NCBI GenBank assembly: GCA_947499565.1
Contig: CANMOV010000002.1
Location: 434,001 to 498,000 of the forward strand
Direction: 5' to 3'
DNA: 64,000 nt
Source of the DNA: an uncultured Croceitalea sp.
GTDB taxonomy: Bacteria; Bacteroidota; Bacteroidia; Flavobacteriales; Flavobacteriaceae
The position numbers and the translations under genes are program-made. Positions 1-7,281 of this stretch are shown here, piece by piece (position 1 is the stretch's first letter; each line of letters starts with the position of its first letter). Below the pieces are notes generated by a model, which was given only the letters and a program-made list of their open reading frames with translations, was not told the DNA's origin and did not search any database.

Positions 1-620
1 TGGTTTATGGAGCTTTAGAGTATAAAAACTATGACGACGATGGCGGTTATGATATTAGCTTAAACGTTGAAGATCAGTTGGATGAAGAGGTGCCGATGAC
101 AGAGCAGATTAAGACTCCGCCACCGCCACCGCCACCAGCTGCACCAGAGGTAATCGAGGTTGTAGAAGATGAAGAAGAAGTTGAAGAAACTGTAATTGAA
201 TCTACTGAAACGAGCCAAGAAGAAGAGGTTATGGAAGTAGAGGATGTTGAGATGGAAGAAGTTGATGAAGATATTTCTGTTCCTTTCGCAGTTATTGAAG
301 ACGTTCCTGTTTTTCCTGGTTGTGAAAGAGCAAGTAATAAAAAGCAATGTTTCCAAGAGCAAATGCAAAAACATATTCGTAAAAACTTCCGTTACCCAGA
401 GATTGCTCAGGAAATGGGTGTTCAAGGGCGTGTTAGTGTAGTTTTTGTGATTCAGAGAGATGGTAGTATTGGTAATATTAGAATGCGTGGGCCTGATAAA
501 AATTTAGAAGCTGAAGCTATGCGTATTATTAAAAAGCTACCTAAAATGACTCCAGGTAAGCAAAGAGGAAGAGCTGTAAAAGTTCCATTCAGTATTCCTA
601 TTACCTTTAAGTTACAATAA
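1..620 (+). CDS. TonB-family energy transducer, C-terminal part (truncated by window edge)
   Basis: The reading frame is open from the first in-frame codon at position 3, so the gene starts before the window. The visible part has an acidic and proline-rich linker: a run of seven prolines followed by many Glu/Val residues, typical of the periplasm-spanning region of TonB. The last ~100 residues match a TonB C-terminal domain, with VFPGCE, YPEIAQEMGVQGRVSVVFVI and a final VPFSIPITFKL strand. TonB couples the proton motive force to outer-membrane receptors such as the SusC protein encoded further right. In Bacteroidota this domain also occurs in other envelope proteins. A strong terminator follows, so it is transcribed apart from the oxidase cluster. 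Confidence 0.9.
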   Translation, partial: VYGALEYKNYDDDGGYDISLNVEDQLDEEVPMTEQIKTPPPPPPPAAPEVIEVVEDEEEVEETVIESTETSQEEEVMEVEDVEMEEVDEDISVPFAVIEDVPVFPGCERASNKKQCFQEQMQKHIRKNFRYPEIAQEMGVQGRVSVVFVIQRDGSIGNIRMRGPDKNLEAEAMRIIKKLPKMTPGKQRGRAVKVPFSIPITFKLQ

Positions 621-642
621 AAACAATTGTAGAAATAATATT

Positions 643-675
643 AAAAAAGGCTTGATTTTTCAAGCCTTTTTTTAT
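643..675 (+). terminator. Rho-independent terminator after the TonB gene
   Basis: The inverted repeat AAAAAAGGCTTG / CAAGCCTTTTTT has a five-base loop and ends in a run of seven T. It lies 23 nt after the TonB stop codon and ahead of the cyoE promoter. Confidence 0.9.
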
Positions 676-697
676 TGCCACAAACCAAGCTAATTCG

Positions 698-728
698 TTG
701 CAAAAGAACATACTCAGCAGTATCTTTG
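698..728 (+). promoter_or_regulatory. Bacteroidota-type promoter for the cytochrome oxidase assembly cluster
   Basis: TTG at 698-700 and TATCTTTG at 721-728, separated by 20 bp, match the Bacteroidota -33/-7 consensus (TTTG, TAnnTTTG). The start codon of cyoE follows 20 nt after the -7 box, and the TonB terminator is just upstream. Confidence 0.75.
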
Positions 729-748
729 TTGGCTAATAGCTTTTGTGA

Positions 749-1648
749 ATGAAGTCCGCTATAGGCACTATTAAAAATTCTAATTTATCCTTAGTTCTTA
801 ATGATTTTAAAGAAATCACTAAAGTTAGGTTGGCTGTTAGTGTGGTGTTCTCTTCAATAGCGGGTTATTTTCTTGGAGCTTATGAGCTACAATGGTCTGC
901 TATTTTACTTTTGGCTTTTGGGGGTTATTGTATGGTCGGTGCTTCAAATGCTTTTAATCAGGTGATTGAAAGAGATTTGGATGCTTTAATGAAACGAACA
1001 CAAAACAGACCCATTCCAGCAGGAAGAATGTCGGTTAATAGTGCAATGGGAATAGCTATTGTATTAACACTATTAGGTGTTTTATCACTTTATGTGCTAA
1101 GCCCTAAAACAGCAATGTTTGGTGCAATTTCAATCTTTTTGTATACAAGTGTTTATACACCACTAAAAACAAAAACACCGCTTTCCGTCTTTGTTGGCGC
1201 AATCCCAGGTGCTATCCCGTTTATGTTAGGATGGGTCGCCGCTACAGATGATTTTGGTATTGAACCTGGCACGCTTTTTATGATTCAGTTTTTTTGGCAG
1301 TTCCCCCACTTTTGGGCTTTAGGATGGATGTTAGATGAAGATTATAAAAAGGGCGGATTTAAAATGTTACCCACGGGTAAAAAAGATACAGGGACTGCAT
1401 TGCAAATTATTTTGTATACCATATGGATGATAGTAATCTCTGTAATGCCGGTATTTGGATTTACTGGAAGACTTCATTTATCTATGCCTGCCGCTATAAT
1501 CGTTTTTTTAATGGGTCTTGCAATGCTTATTTTTGCATTCAAATTATATGAGAAAAGAGATAATAGGGCTGCTAAAAGTTTAATGTTGGCTAGTGTAAGC
1601 TACATTACCTTAATGCAAGTAGTTTATGTAATTGATAAATTTATTTAA
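749..1648 (+). CDS. cyoE: Protoheme IX farnesyltransferase (heme O synthase)
   Basis: This inner-membrane UbiA-family prenyltransferase attaches a farnesyl group to heme B, giving heme O, the precursor of heme A for cytochrome oxidase. The protein has 299 aa, the usual size, and is highly hydrophobic with several membrane segments. The first Asp-rich prenyl-diphosphate motif is seen as NAFNQVIERDLDALMKRT followed by QNRPIP. The second region reads DEDYKKGGFKMLP. It is the first gene of a cluster of oxidase subunit and assembly genes on the same strand, 8 nt ahead of the next gene. A consensus promoter lies 20 nt upstream of the ATG. Confidence 0.96.
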   Translation: MKSAIGTIKNSNLSLVLNDFKEITKVRLAVSVVFSSIAGYFLGAYELQWSAILLLAFGGYCMVGASNAFNQVIERDLDALMKRTQNRPIPAGRMSVNSAMGIAIVLTLLGVLSLYVLSPKTAMFGAISIFLYTSVYTPLKTKTPLSVFVGAIPGAIPFMLGWVAATDDFGIEPGTLFMIQFFWQFPHFWALGWMLDEDYKKGGFKMLPTGKKDTGTALQIILYTIWMIVISVMPVFGFTGRLHLSMPAAIIVFLMGLAMLIFAFKLYEKRDNRAAKSLMLASVSYITLMQVVYVIDKFI

Positions 1649-1656
1649 GTAGCTAT

Positions 1657-2238
1657 ATGGATTTAACGCAGGGTACAGCAAAAGAAAAGCAGGACAGGTC
1701 TAAAAAAATGATGCTGTGGTTTGGCATTATTAGTTTAATAATGGCCTTTGCTGGTTGGACAAGCGCATACATCGTAAGTAGTAAGCGAAAGGATTGGTTA
1801 GATAATATAGAATTACCACAAGCTTTCTTTATAAGTACTTTCTTGATTATTTTGAGCAGTATAACTTATATTTTGGCAAAGCGAGCAGCCAAGCGAAACC
1901 AACAAAAGCAAGTGACAAATTATTTACTGGCAACTTTGGTGTTAGGAGTAAGTTTTATTGTGCTTCAATTTATTGGTTTTTCACAGATGTTGGAAACTGG
2001 CTATTATTTTACAGGACCAACAAGTAATATTAAAATATCATATATTTTTCTAATTGCATTTGTGCATATTTTGCATGTTGTTGCAGGTTTAATTTCTTTA
2101 TTAGTAGTTATTGCGCAACAATTAAGAAAAAAATACACACCCGAAAATATGTTAGGATTAGAATTAGGTGCTACATTTTGGCATTTTCTGGATATTCTAT
2201 GGGTGTATTTAATAGTATTTATGTTTTTTGTAAAATAA
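1657..2238 (+). CDS. Heme-copper oxidase subunit III family protein, short form
   Basis: A 193-aa protein with about five predicted membrane helices, consistent with the subunit III (CoxC/CyoC) family of heme-copper oxidases. Features include W..LDNIELPQAFFISTFLII, the segment AFVHILHVVAGLISLLV and the C-terminal ATFWHFLDILWVYLIVFMFF, which matches the family signature of a WHFxDxxW helix. It follows cyoE by 8 nt and is followed by a second, longer subunit III gene. Having two subunit III-type genes together is, as far as I know, usual in flavobacterial oxidase clusters. No catalytic subunit I or II lies in the window, so these must be encoded elsewhere. Confidence 0.9.
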   Translation: MDLTQGTAKEKQDRSKKMMLWFGIISLIMAFAGWTSAYIVSSKRKDWLDNIELPQAFFISTFLIILSSITYILAKRAAKRNQQKQVTNYLLATLVLGVSFIVLQFIGFSQMLETGYYFTGPTSNIKISYIFLIAFVHILHVVAGLISLLVVIAQQLRKKYTPENMLGLELGATFWHFLDILWVYLIVFMFFVK

Positions 2239-2294
2239 ATCGCTTTTGAAAAAGTTTTCAATCCAGAATATCTTTTTCAATACAGCAAAAGATG

Positions 2295-2302
2295 TAAATT
2301 TG
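2295..2302 (+). promoter_or_regulatory. Possible -7 box (TAAATTTG) before the long subunit III gene
   Basis: TAAATTTG matches TAnnTTTG and lies 27 nt before the ATG at 2330, in the only sizeable gap (91 nt) of this part of the cluster. No clear TTTG is seen about 20 bp upstream, only TTTTTC, so this may be an internal or weak promoter. Confidence 0.4.
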
Positions 2303-2329
2303 CTAAAGTTTTATTAAAACGACTTTTTT

Positions 2330-3307
2330 ATGGATACAACGGCGACGACCGGTACTGAAGAAAACGTTTGGGGTGGAGGAAATAAACCTCTAGGAGCCAG
2401 CTATGGTAAATTAATGATGTGGTTTTTCATCGTTTCTGATGCGCTAACTTTCTCTGGTTTTCTAGTAGCTTACGGATTTTCAAGGTTTAAATTTATAGAA
2501 ACATGGCCTATAGCGGATGAGGTATTTACCCACGTTCCGTTTTTCCATGGCAACTATCCAATGATTTATGTGGCCTTTATGACATTTATTTTGATTATGT
2601 CATCGGTTACAATGGTATTAGCTGTTGATGCTGGTCATCACATGAAGCAAAAGAAAGTAATCATCTACATGTTCCTTACCATTATTGGTGGGGCTATCTT
2701 CGTTGGTTCACAAGCATGGGAATGGGCAACATTTATTAAAGGCGATTACGGAGCTTTGGAAACAAAGGGAGGTCGTGTATTACAATTTGTAAAAGCTGAT
2801 ACAGGAGATAGAGCTGCAATAGCTGATTTTGCAACAGTCTTAAATGAGGATAGGATTGCAAATACAAGAGATAAGGGGGTTTGGTTTAATGCTGATGCAA
2901 ATACGCTTACTTCACTTTCTCTTAACGAGGTGATTACTGGCTTTAAGGCTAATCCAAATATTTTAATACGTACGGAGAAGATTAATGAAGAAGGCGAAAA
3001 AACACTATTGAATAGAGAGCAGTCTTTACTTAAACTAAATGATGCGGTTCGCGTTGTTGAAGGAGCAAACCTTGTGCGAAATGAATATGGTAGTCGTTTG
3101 TTTGCAGACTTTTTCTTTTTCATTACAGGTTTTCACGGTTTTCACGTTTTCTCTGGAGTGGTAATAAACATTATTATCTTTTTTAATGTCATTTTAGGAA
3201 CCTATGAAAGACGTGGGCACTATGAGATGGTTGAGAAAGTCGGATTGTACTGGCACTTTGTAGATTTGGTGTGGGTATTTGTATTTACATTCTTTTATTT
3301 GGTATAA
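2330..3307 (+). CDS. Cytochrome c oxidase subunit III, long form
   Basis: A 325-aa subunit III of a heme-copper oxidase, an integral membrane subunit near the proton-uptake region of subunit I. The family pattern is clear: KLMMWFFIVSDALTFSGFLVAYG in the first helix, then SQAWEWATFI, GFHGFHVFSGVVINI and the last helix YWHFVDLVWVFVFTFFYLV. About 95 polar residues (roughly 150-245) are inserted between the SQAWEW helix and the GFHGFHV helix, making it longer than the proteobacterial subunit (about 260-270 aa). The gene is between the short subunit III and subunit IV genes. Confidence 0.93.
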   Translation: MDTTATTGTEENVWGGGNKPLGASYGKLMMWFFIVSDALTFSGFLVAYGFSRFKFIETWPIADEVFTHVPFFHGNYPMIYVAFMTFILIMSSVTMVLAVDAGHHMKQKKVIIYMFLTIIGGAIFVGSQAWEWATFIKGDYGALETKGGRVLQFVKADTGDRAAIADFATVLNEDRIANTRDKGVWFNADANTLTSLSLNEVITGFKANPNILIRTEKINEEGEKTLLNREQSLLKLNDAVRVVEGANLVRNEYGSRLFADFFFFITGFHGFHVFSGVVINIIIFFNVILGTYERRGHYEMVEKVGLYWHFVDLVWVFVFTFFYLV

Positions 3308-3358
3308 TTTTAAAATTCGCTTCCGGTTATATGGAAGTCTTTATAAAGATTACGCGAT

Positions 3359-3742
3359 ATGGCGCATGAGCATAAATTAGAAATTTTTAGAGGTCTTTGG
3401 AAGTTTAAATCAAACACTCAGAAAATATGGGGTGTATTGGCTTTTCTTACTTTGGTAACAACTGTAGAGGTGATATTAGGTATAATAAAACCAGAATTTT
3501 TGACCAAGACTTACTTCTTGGAGATGAAATTACTTAACTGGATTTTTATAATACTTACCCTAGTTAAAGCGTATTATATTGCCTGGGATTTTATGCACCT
3601 TAGAGACGAAAAAAGTTCGTTAAGAAGAGCTATAGTCTGGACACCGATATTTCTAGTAGTATATCTAATTACAATATTACTTTTTGAGGCTACATATATT
3701 TATGATGTCTTTAAAAATGGATTTATGGCCTGGGATTTTTAA
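3359..3742 (+). CDS. Cytochrome c oxidase subunit IV family protein
   Basis: A 127-aa membrane protein with three hydrophobic helices: WGVLAFLTLVTTVEVILGII, LLNWIFIILTLVKAYYIAWDFM and AIVWTPIFLVVYLITILLF. The motif LVKAYYIAWDFMHLRDE is characteristic of the prokaryotic subunit IV (COX4/CyoD-like) family in Bacteroidota. It is a small accessory subunit thought to stabilise the oxidase. It follows the long subunit III by 51 nt and ends before a terminator, which closes the structural-subunit part of the cluster. Confidence 0.9.
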   Translation: MAHEHKLEIFRGLWKFKSNTQKIWGVLAFLTLVTTVEVILGIIKPEFLTKTYFLEMKLLNWIFIILTLVKAYYIAWDFMHLRDEKSSLRRAIVWTPIFLVVYLITILLFEATYIYDVFKNGFMAWDF

Positions 3743-3770
3743 AATTCAGCCTTATAATAAAGTATAGTTA

Positions 3771-3798
3771 AAAGACGGTTTTTAAAGCCGTCTTTTTT
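3771..3798 (+). terminator. Rho-independent terminator after subunit IV
   Basis: The stem AAGACGG / CCGTCTT with a TTTTTAAAG loop is followed by TTTTTT. It separates the oxidase subunit genes from the SCO assembly genes. Confidence 0.88.
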
Positions 3799-3805
3799 AT
3801 TTTTG
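3798..3805 (+). promoter_or_regulatory. Probable -7 box (TATTTTTG) for the SCO assembly operon
   Basis: TATTTTTG matches TAnnTTTG and abuts the terminator just upstream. The ATG at 3821 is 15 nt further on. The -33 region lies within the terminator stem and has no good TTTG. Confidence 0.5.
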
Positions 3806-3820
3806 CATAGTTATCAGCAT

Positions 3821-4453
3821 ATGAAAAAAGTCTTCGTTTTAGTAGTGCTATTTATACTTCCATTAGTGGCATACCTCTTTTTTGCTTCAGGAGTAAATAA
3901 CTTTGGAAAATTGCCAATACTAACAGAATCTATCCCTGATATTACTGCCATTTCACCGGATCATACACTTGAAGATAATATTACAATTCTCGGTTTTTTA
4001 GGCAGTGACATTGAACAAGTAAAAGGGAATGTATTTAATCTAAACCAAAAGATCTATAAACGTTTTTATGAGTTTAACGATTTTCAGATGGTAATGATAG
4101 TCCCAAAGGGCAAAGAAGATAAAATTGCTTCTTTAAAAGAAGAGTTAGGACAATTAGCTGATGCAAGAAAATGGAATTTTGTTTTTGCTACCCCTGTTGA
4201 AATAAAAGAACTATTCAACGGATTAAAAACAGATTTATCTCTTGATGAAAATTTTGGAAACCCTAATGTTTTTATCATAGATAAGGATAAGAGTTTAAGA
4301 GGACGCGATGATGATGAAGACGAAGAGATTAAATATGGTTTTAATACGATTTCTGTTGCGGACTTAAATAATAAGATGGAGGATGATGTTAAGATTATTC
4401 TTGCTGAATATAGATTAGCCTTAAAAAAGAACAATGCCAACAGGAGCAAATAA
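3821..4453 (+). CDS. Membrane-anchored SCO/thioredoxin-like protein without cysteines
   Basis: The ATG at 3821 is chosen over an upstream TTG because it directly precedes a clean N-terminal membrane anchor (MKKVFVLVVLFILPLVAYLFF) and follows the -7 box. The 210-aa product contains no cysteine. Its order (LPILTES, then ITILGFLGSDIEQV, then a helix, QMVMIVPKG, and NPNVFIIDKDKSLRGR) resembles a SCO/thioredoxin fold lacking the copper-binding CxxxC. A very acidic DDDEDEE stretch follows. It overlaps the true SCO gene by 20 nt, suggesting translational coupling and a joint role in oxidase assembly. The fold assignment is inference. Confidence 0.65.
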   Translation: MKKVFVLVVLFILPLVAYLFFASGVNNFGKLPILTESIPDITAISPDHTLEDNITILGFLGSDIEQVKGNVFNLNQKIYKRFYEFNDFQMVMIVPKGKEDKIASLKEELGQLADARKWNFVFATPVEIKELFNGLKTDLSLDENFGNPNVFIIDKDKSLRGRDDDEDEEIKYGFNTISVADLNNKMEDDVKIILAEYRLALKKNNANRSK

Positions 4454-5177
4454 TAGTAAAAAATACACCTATGTATGGGTATCTTTAATAATACTGGTTT
4501 TTGGTATTATTTTTATTCCAAGGATAGTTAATCGACTTAAAAGCGGTTCGGTAGTTGACAATGATAGATTGGCAAATACAAATAGCTTGAGCAGTTTGTC
4601 ATATATTACTAGTAATGGTAAAAAGCGGAAAGTTCCTGAGTTCTCGTTTATAAATCAAGATAGTACTCTAATCTCTAATAAAGATTATTTAGGCAAAGTA
4701 TATCTAGTAGAATTTTTCTTTACAACATGCCCTACGATTTGTCCTATAATGACTCAGAATTTGTTAGAACTTCAGAAAACTTTTAAAGATGATGAAGCAT
4801 TTGGAGTTGCCTCATTTACGATTAACCCAAGGTATGATACCCCGGCTATTCTAAAGAAATATGCGGGCAAGTATGGTATTACGGATAAGGATTGGCATTT
4901 AATGACTGGAGACCAGAATGAGATTTATGATTTAGCCAATAAAGGATTTTATATAGTTGCAAATGAGGAACAAGATGCTCCAGGTGGCTTTGAACATTCG
5001 GGTGCTTTCGCCTTAATTGATAAAGAAGGATATATCCGTTCTCGAACCGATCGTTATGGAAATCCTCTAATTTACTATAGAGGTACCATTACAGAACGAC
5101 AGGGAACTAATGATGAAGGCGAGGCGCAGCAAATTACGATGTTAAAAGAGGATATTAAAAAATTACTCGCAGAATAG
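4434..5177 (+). CDS. SCO1/SenC family copper chaperone for cytochrome oxidase
   Basis: SCO proteins deliver copper to, or reduce, the CuA site of cytochrome c oxidase. The 247-aa protein has one N-terminal membrane anchor (about residues 11-30) and a periplasmic thioredoxin-fold domain. Both copper-ligand elements are present: CPTIC at Cys99/Cys103 and the conserved His188 in GGFEHSG. It overlaps the preceding cysteine-free SCO-like gene by 20 nt, and its stop codon directly abuts the ATG of the next gene, so the four genes from 3821 to 5935 form one translationally coupled operon. Confidence 0.95.
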   Translation: MPTGANNSKKYTYVWVSLIILVFGIIFIPRIVNRLKSGSVVDNDRLANTNSLSSLSYITSNGKKRKVPEFSFINQDSTLISNKDYLGKVYLVEFFFTTCPTICPIMTQNLLELQKTFKDDEAFGVASFTINPRYDTPAILKKYAGKYGITDKDWHLMTGDQNEIYDLANKGFYIVANEEQDAPGGFEHSGAFALIDKEGYIRSRTDRYGNPLIYYRGTITERQGTNDEGEAQQITMLKEDIKKLLAE

Positions 5178-5708
5178 ATGGGGTCGCAAAAGGCAAGTGA
5201 AAAAAAGATAAAAGTGTGGATAACTATTCTGTCAATAGTTATTCCGCTAGTTGTTGCGCTTTTATTCGGATACAAAATACCTAATGCTAAACCGCTTAGT
5301 TTTTTACCTCCTATTTATGCAGCAATAAATGGCTTAACGGCTGTATTCTTAATTTTTGCAGTTATTGCCATAAAAAATGGTAAAAAGAAGTTACATCAAA
5401 ACTTAATGACCACCTGCATTTTGTTTTCTGTGGCGTTTCTAGTTATGTATGTGGCTTATCATATGACTTCAGATTCTACTGAGTTTGGTGGACAGGGAGC
5501 AATAAGATATGTTTATTTTTTTATTTTGGTGACGCATATAGTTTTATCAATAGCAATTATTCCATTGGTGCTGATTACGTATAGTAAGACCTACTTAAAG
5601 GATTTTATAGCGCACAGAGCATGGGCAAAATATACATTTCCTATATGGCTTTATGTAGCTATAACTGGTGTTGTAGTTTATTTAATGATATCTCCTTATT
5701 ACCAATGA
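5178..5708 (+). CDS. DUF420 family membrane protein
   Basis: A 176-aa polytopic protein with about five helices, starting immediately after the SCO stop codon. His residues occur at KLHQNLMTTCILFSVAFLVMYVAYHM and LVTHIVLSIAIIPLVLITY, and YLKDFIAHRAWAKYTFPIWLYVAITGVVVYLMI closes the protein. This arrangement matches DUF420 proteins, which accompany cytochrome oxidase assembly genes (the Bacillus CtaM group is related in context). The spaced histidines inside helices could bind heme or metal, but that is inference. Its TGA overlaps the next ATG (ATGA). Confidence 0.85.
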   Translation: MGSQKASEKKIKVWITILSIVIPLVVALLFGYKIPNAKPLSFLPPIYAAINGLTAVFLIFAVIAIKNGKKKLHQNLMTTCILFSVAFLVMYVAYHMTSDSTEFGGQGAIRYVYFFILVTHIVLSIAIIPLVLITYSKTYLKDFIAHRAWAKYTFPIWLYVAITGVVVYLMISPYYQ

Positions 5709-5935
5709 AGAAAAAAATAACAGTCATATTGTTAGTTGTACTTACTCTTTTTCCGGAACTGGTAGAAGCACAATGTGCTATGTGCAGAGCGGCACTTGAA
5801 AGTCAAACAGATACCAGTCAAGCAGAGGGAATTAACAATGGCATAGTGTACTTAATGGCAATACCATATATCTTGGTTGCGGGCTTATTTTTCTTTATTT
5901 ATCGTAAGCTAAAAAGTAGAACTACAGCAGTTTAA
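5705..5935 (+). CDS. Small membrane protein with signal peptide and CxxC motif
   Basis: The start is the ATG at 5705, overlapping the previous TGA as ATGA. This gives a 76-aa product with a signal peptide (MKKKITVILLVVLTLFPELVEA), then QCAMCRAALES, then a C-terminal membrane helix (IVYLMAIPYILVAGLFFFIY) and a basic tail. The mature protein would expose a CxxC directly after the cleavage site, tethered to the inner membrane. Position at the end of the SCO operon suggests a thiol or copper role in oxidase assembly. I do not recognise a characterised family. Confidence 0.75.
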   Translation: MKKKITVILLVVLTLFPELVEAQCAMCRAALESQTDTSQAEGINNGIVYLMAIPYILVAGLFFFIYRKLKSRTTAV

Positions 5936-6028
5936 CATTTTTTTACGGAAAAAGTGTAACAAATAAGATTAACTTCAGTCTTATTGGTGTGCGTTAGCAC
6001 ATTCATCAATCATCAAAAAACCAACCCA

Positions 6029-7279
6029 ATGTTTGACATCGAAAGATGGCAAGAGATATTTGACACCATTCGCAAGAATAAATTGCGAACATTTCTTACG
6101 GGTCTATCTGTTGCTTCGGGAATTTTTATACTAGTTATTTTATTAGGCTTTGGACAAGGCATGCAAAATGGCATTGAGGCAGAGTTTAAGGGTGATGCCG
6201 CAACAAGTATCTGGGTTTGGCCTAATAGAACAACGGTGGAATACAAGGGTCTCAACCCGGGTAGGCGAATTCAGCTTCGAAATGAAAATTTTGAAACTAT
6301 TAAAGAAAACTCAGCTGTTGACTACGAAAAAGCATCTATACTATACTTCCCTAGAAATGTAAGAGTAGTCTACAATAACAATTTATTAGTCTACAATGTA
6401 GCTGGTACAAATGGTGATTTGCAGGATATAGAGAATGAATTCTTATCTGAGGGAAGGTATATTAATGAAGCTGATGTAAAAAGTAATGCAAAAGTCGCGG
6501 TTATAAGTAATAAGATTAAACGGGAGGTTTTTGCAGAATTAGATAGCCCAATAGGAGAGTATTTAACTATTTCTGGAGCTGGGTTTAAAATAATAGGGGT
6601 ATTTGGAGAGCGCAGTGAGGATGAAGGAGAAGAATCAAGAATTTTTGTGCCAATTTCTACAGCACAATTGGCTTTTAATGGGGCAGATAAGATAAATAAT
6701 ATCAATTTTAAGCTTACTGAGTCTGATAATCTGGATGAAACCTTAGCGATAAATGAAAAAGCTACCAAAGAAATTCTCACCTATCTAAAAGCAGTACATG
6801 GAGTTGCTCCAGAAGATGAAAGAGCAATACGTATTTGGAATCCTATACAAGAAGCAAAACGATATTATGGGTTAACCGGAAATATTAAATTCTTCTTCTG
6901 GTTTGTAGGGGTTTGTACAATTATAGCAGGAGTTGTTGGAGTTAGTAATATTATGTTGATTGTTGTAAAAGAACGTACAAGAGAGATTGGTATTCGTAAG
7001 GCTTTAGGGGCAAAACCAATGGGTATCGTTGGAATGATTTTACAAGAATCTGTTTTTGTTACGGCAATATCAGGATTTGCAGGACTAATCTTTAGTATGA
7101 CAATTTTAGAAATTGTTGGACCTAATGTAGAAATTGATTATGTGGTAAATCCATCAGTTAATTTTACCGTTGCCTTTACAACGGTAATTGTTTTAGTAGT
7201 TGCGGGAGCAATTGCAGGATTCTTCCCAGCGTGGCACGCTGCTAGAATTCATACAATAGAAGCATTAAGAGACGAGTAG
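6029..7279 (+). CDS. MacB/FtsX-type ABC transporter permease (module 1, first)
   Basis: A 416-aa permease starting at the ATG at 6029, which gives the family N-terminus MFDIERWQEIFDTIRKNKLRTFLTGLSV. Topology is MacB-like: one N-terminal helix, a periplasmic MacB core domain of about 240 residues, then three helices near the C-terminus. The sequence ERTREIGIRKALGAKP follows the second helix and is the coupling segment of the FtsX domain. There is no fused ATPase, so it needs a separate one, probably that encoded at 9835. The second permease follows after 2 nt, suggesting a heterodimer. The 93-nt gap upstream holds an inverted repeat AATAAGA/TCTTATT (5962-5985). Confidence 0.93.
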   Translation: MFDIERWQEIFDTIRKNKLRTFLTGLSVASGIFILVILLGFGQGMQNGIEAEFKGDAATSIWVWPNRTTVEYKGLNPGRRIQLRNENFETIKENSAVDYEKASILYFPRNVRVVYNNNLLVYNVAGTNGDLQDIENEFLSEGRYINEADVKSNAKVAVISNKIKREVFAELDSPIGEYLTISGAGFKIIGVFGERSEDEGEESRIFVPISTAQLAFNGADKINNINFKLTESDNLDETLAINEKATKEILTYLKAVHGVAPEDERAIRIWNPIQEAKRYYGLTGNIKFFFWFVGVCTIIAGVVGVSNIMLIVVKERTREIGIRKALGAKPMGIVGMILQESVFVTAISGFAGLIFSMTILEIVGPNVEIDYVVNPSVNFTVAFTTVIVLVVAGAIAGFFPAWHAARIHTIEALRDE

Positions 7280-7281
7280 TT

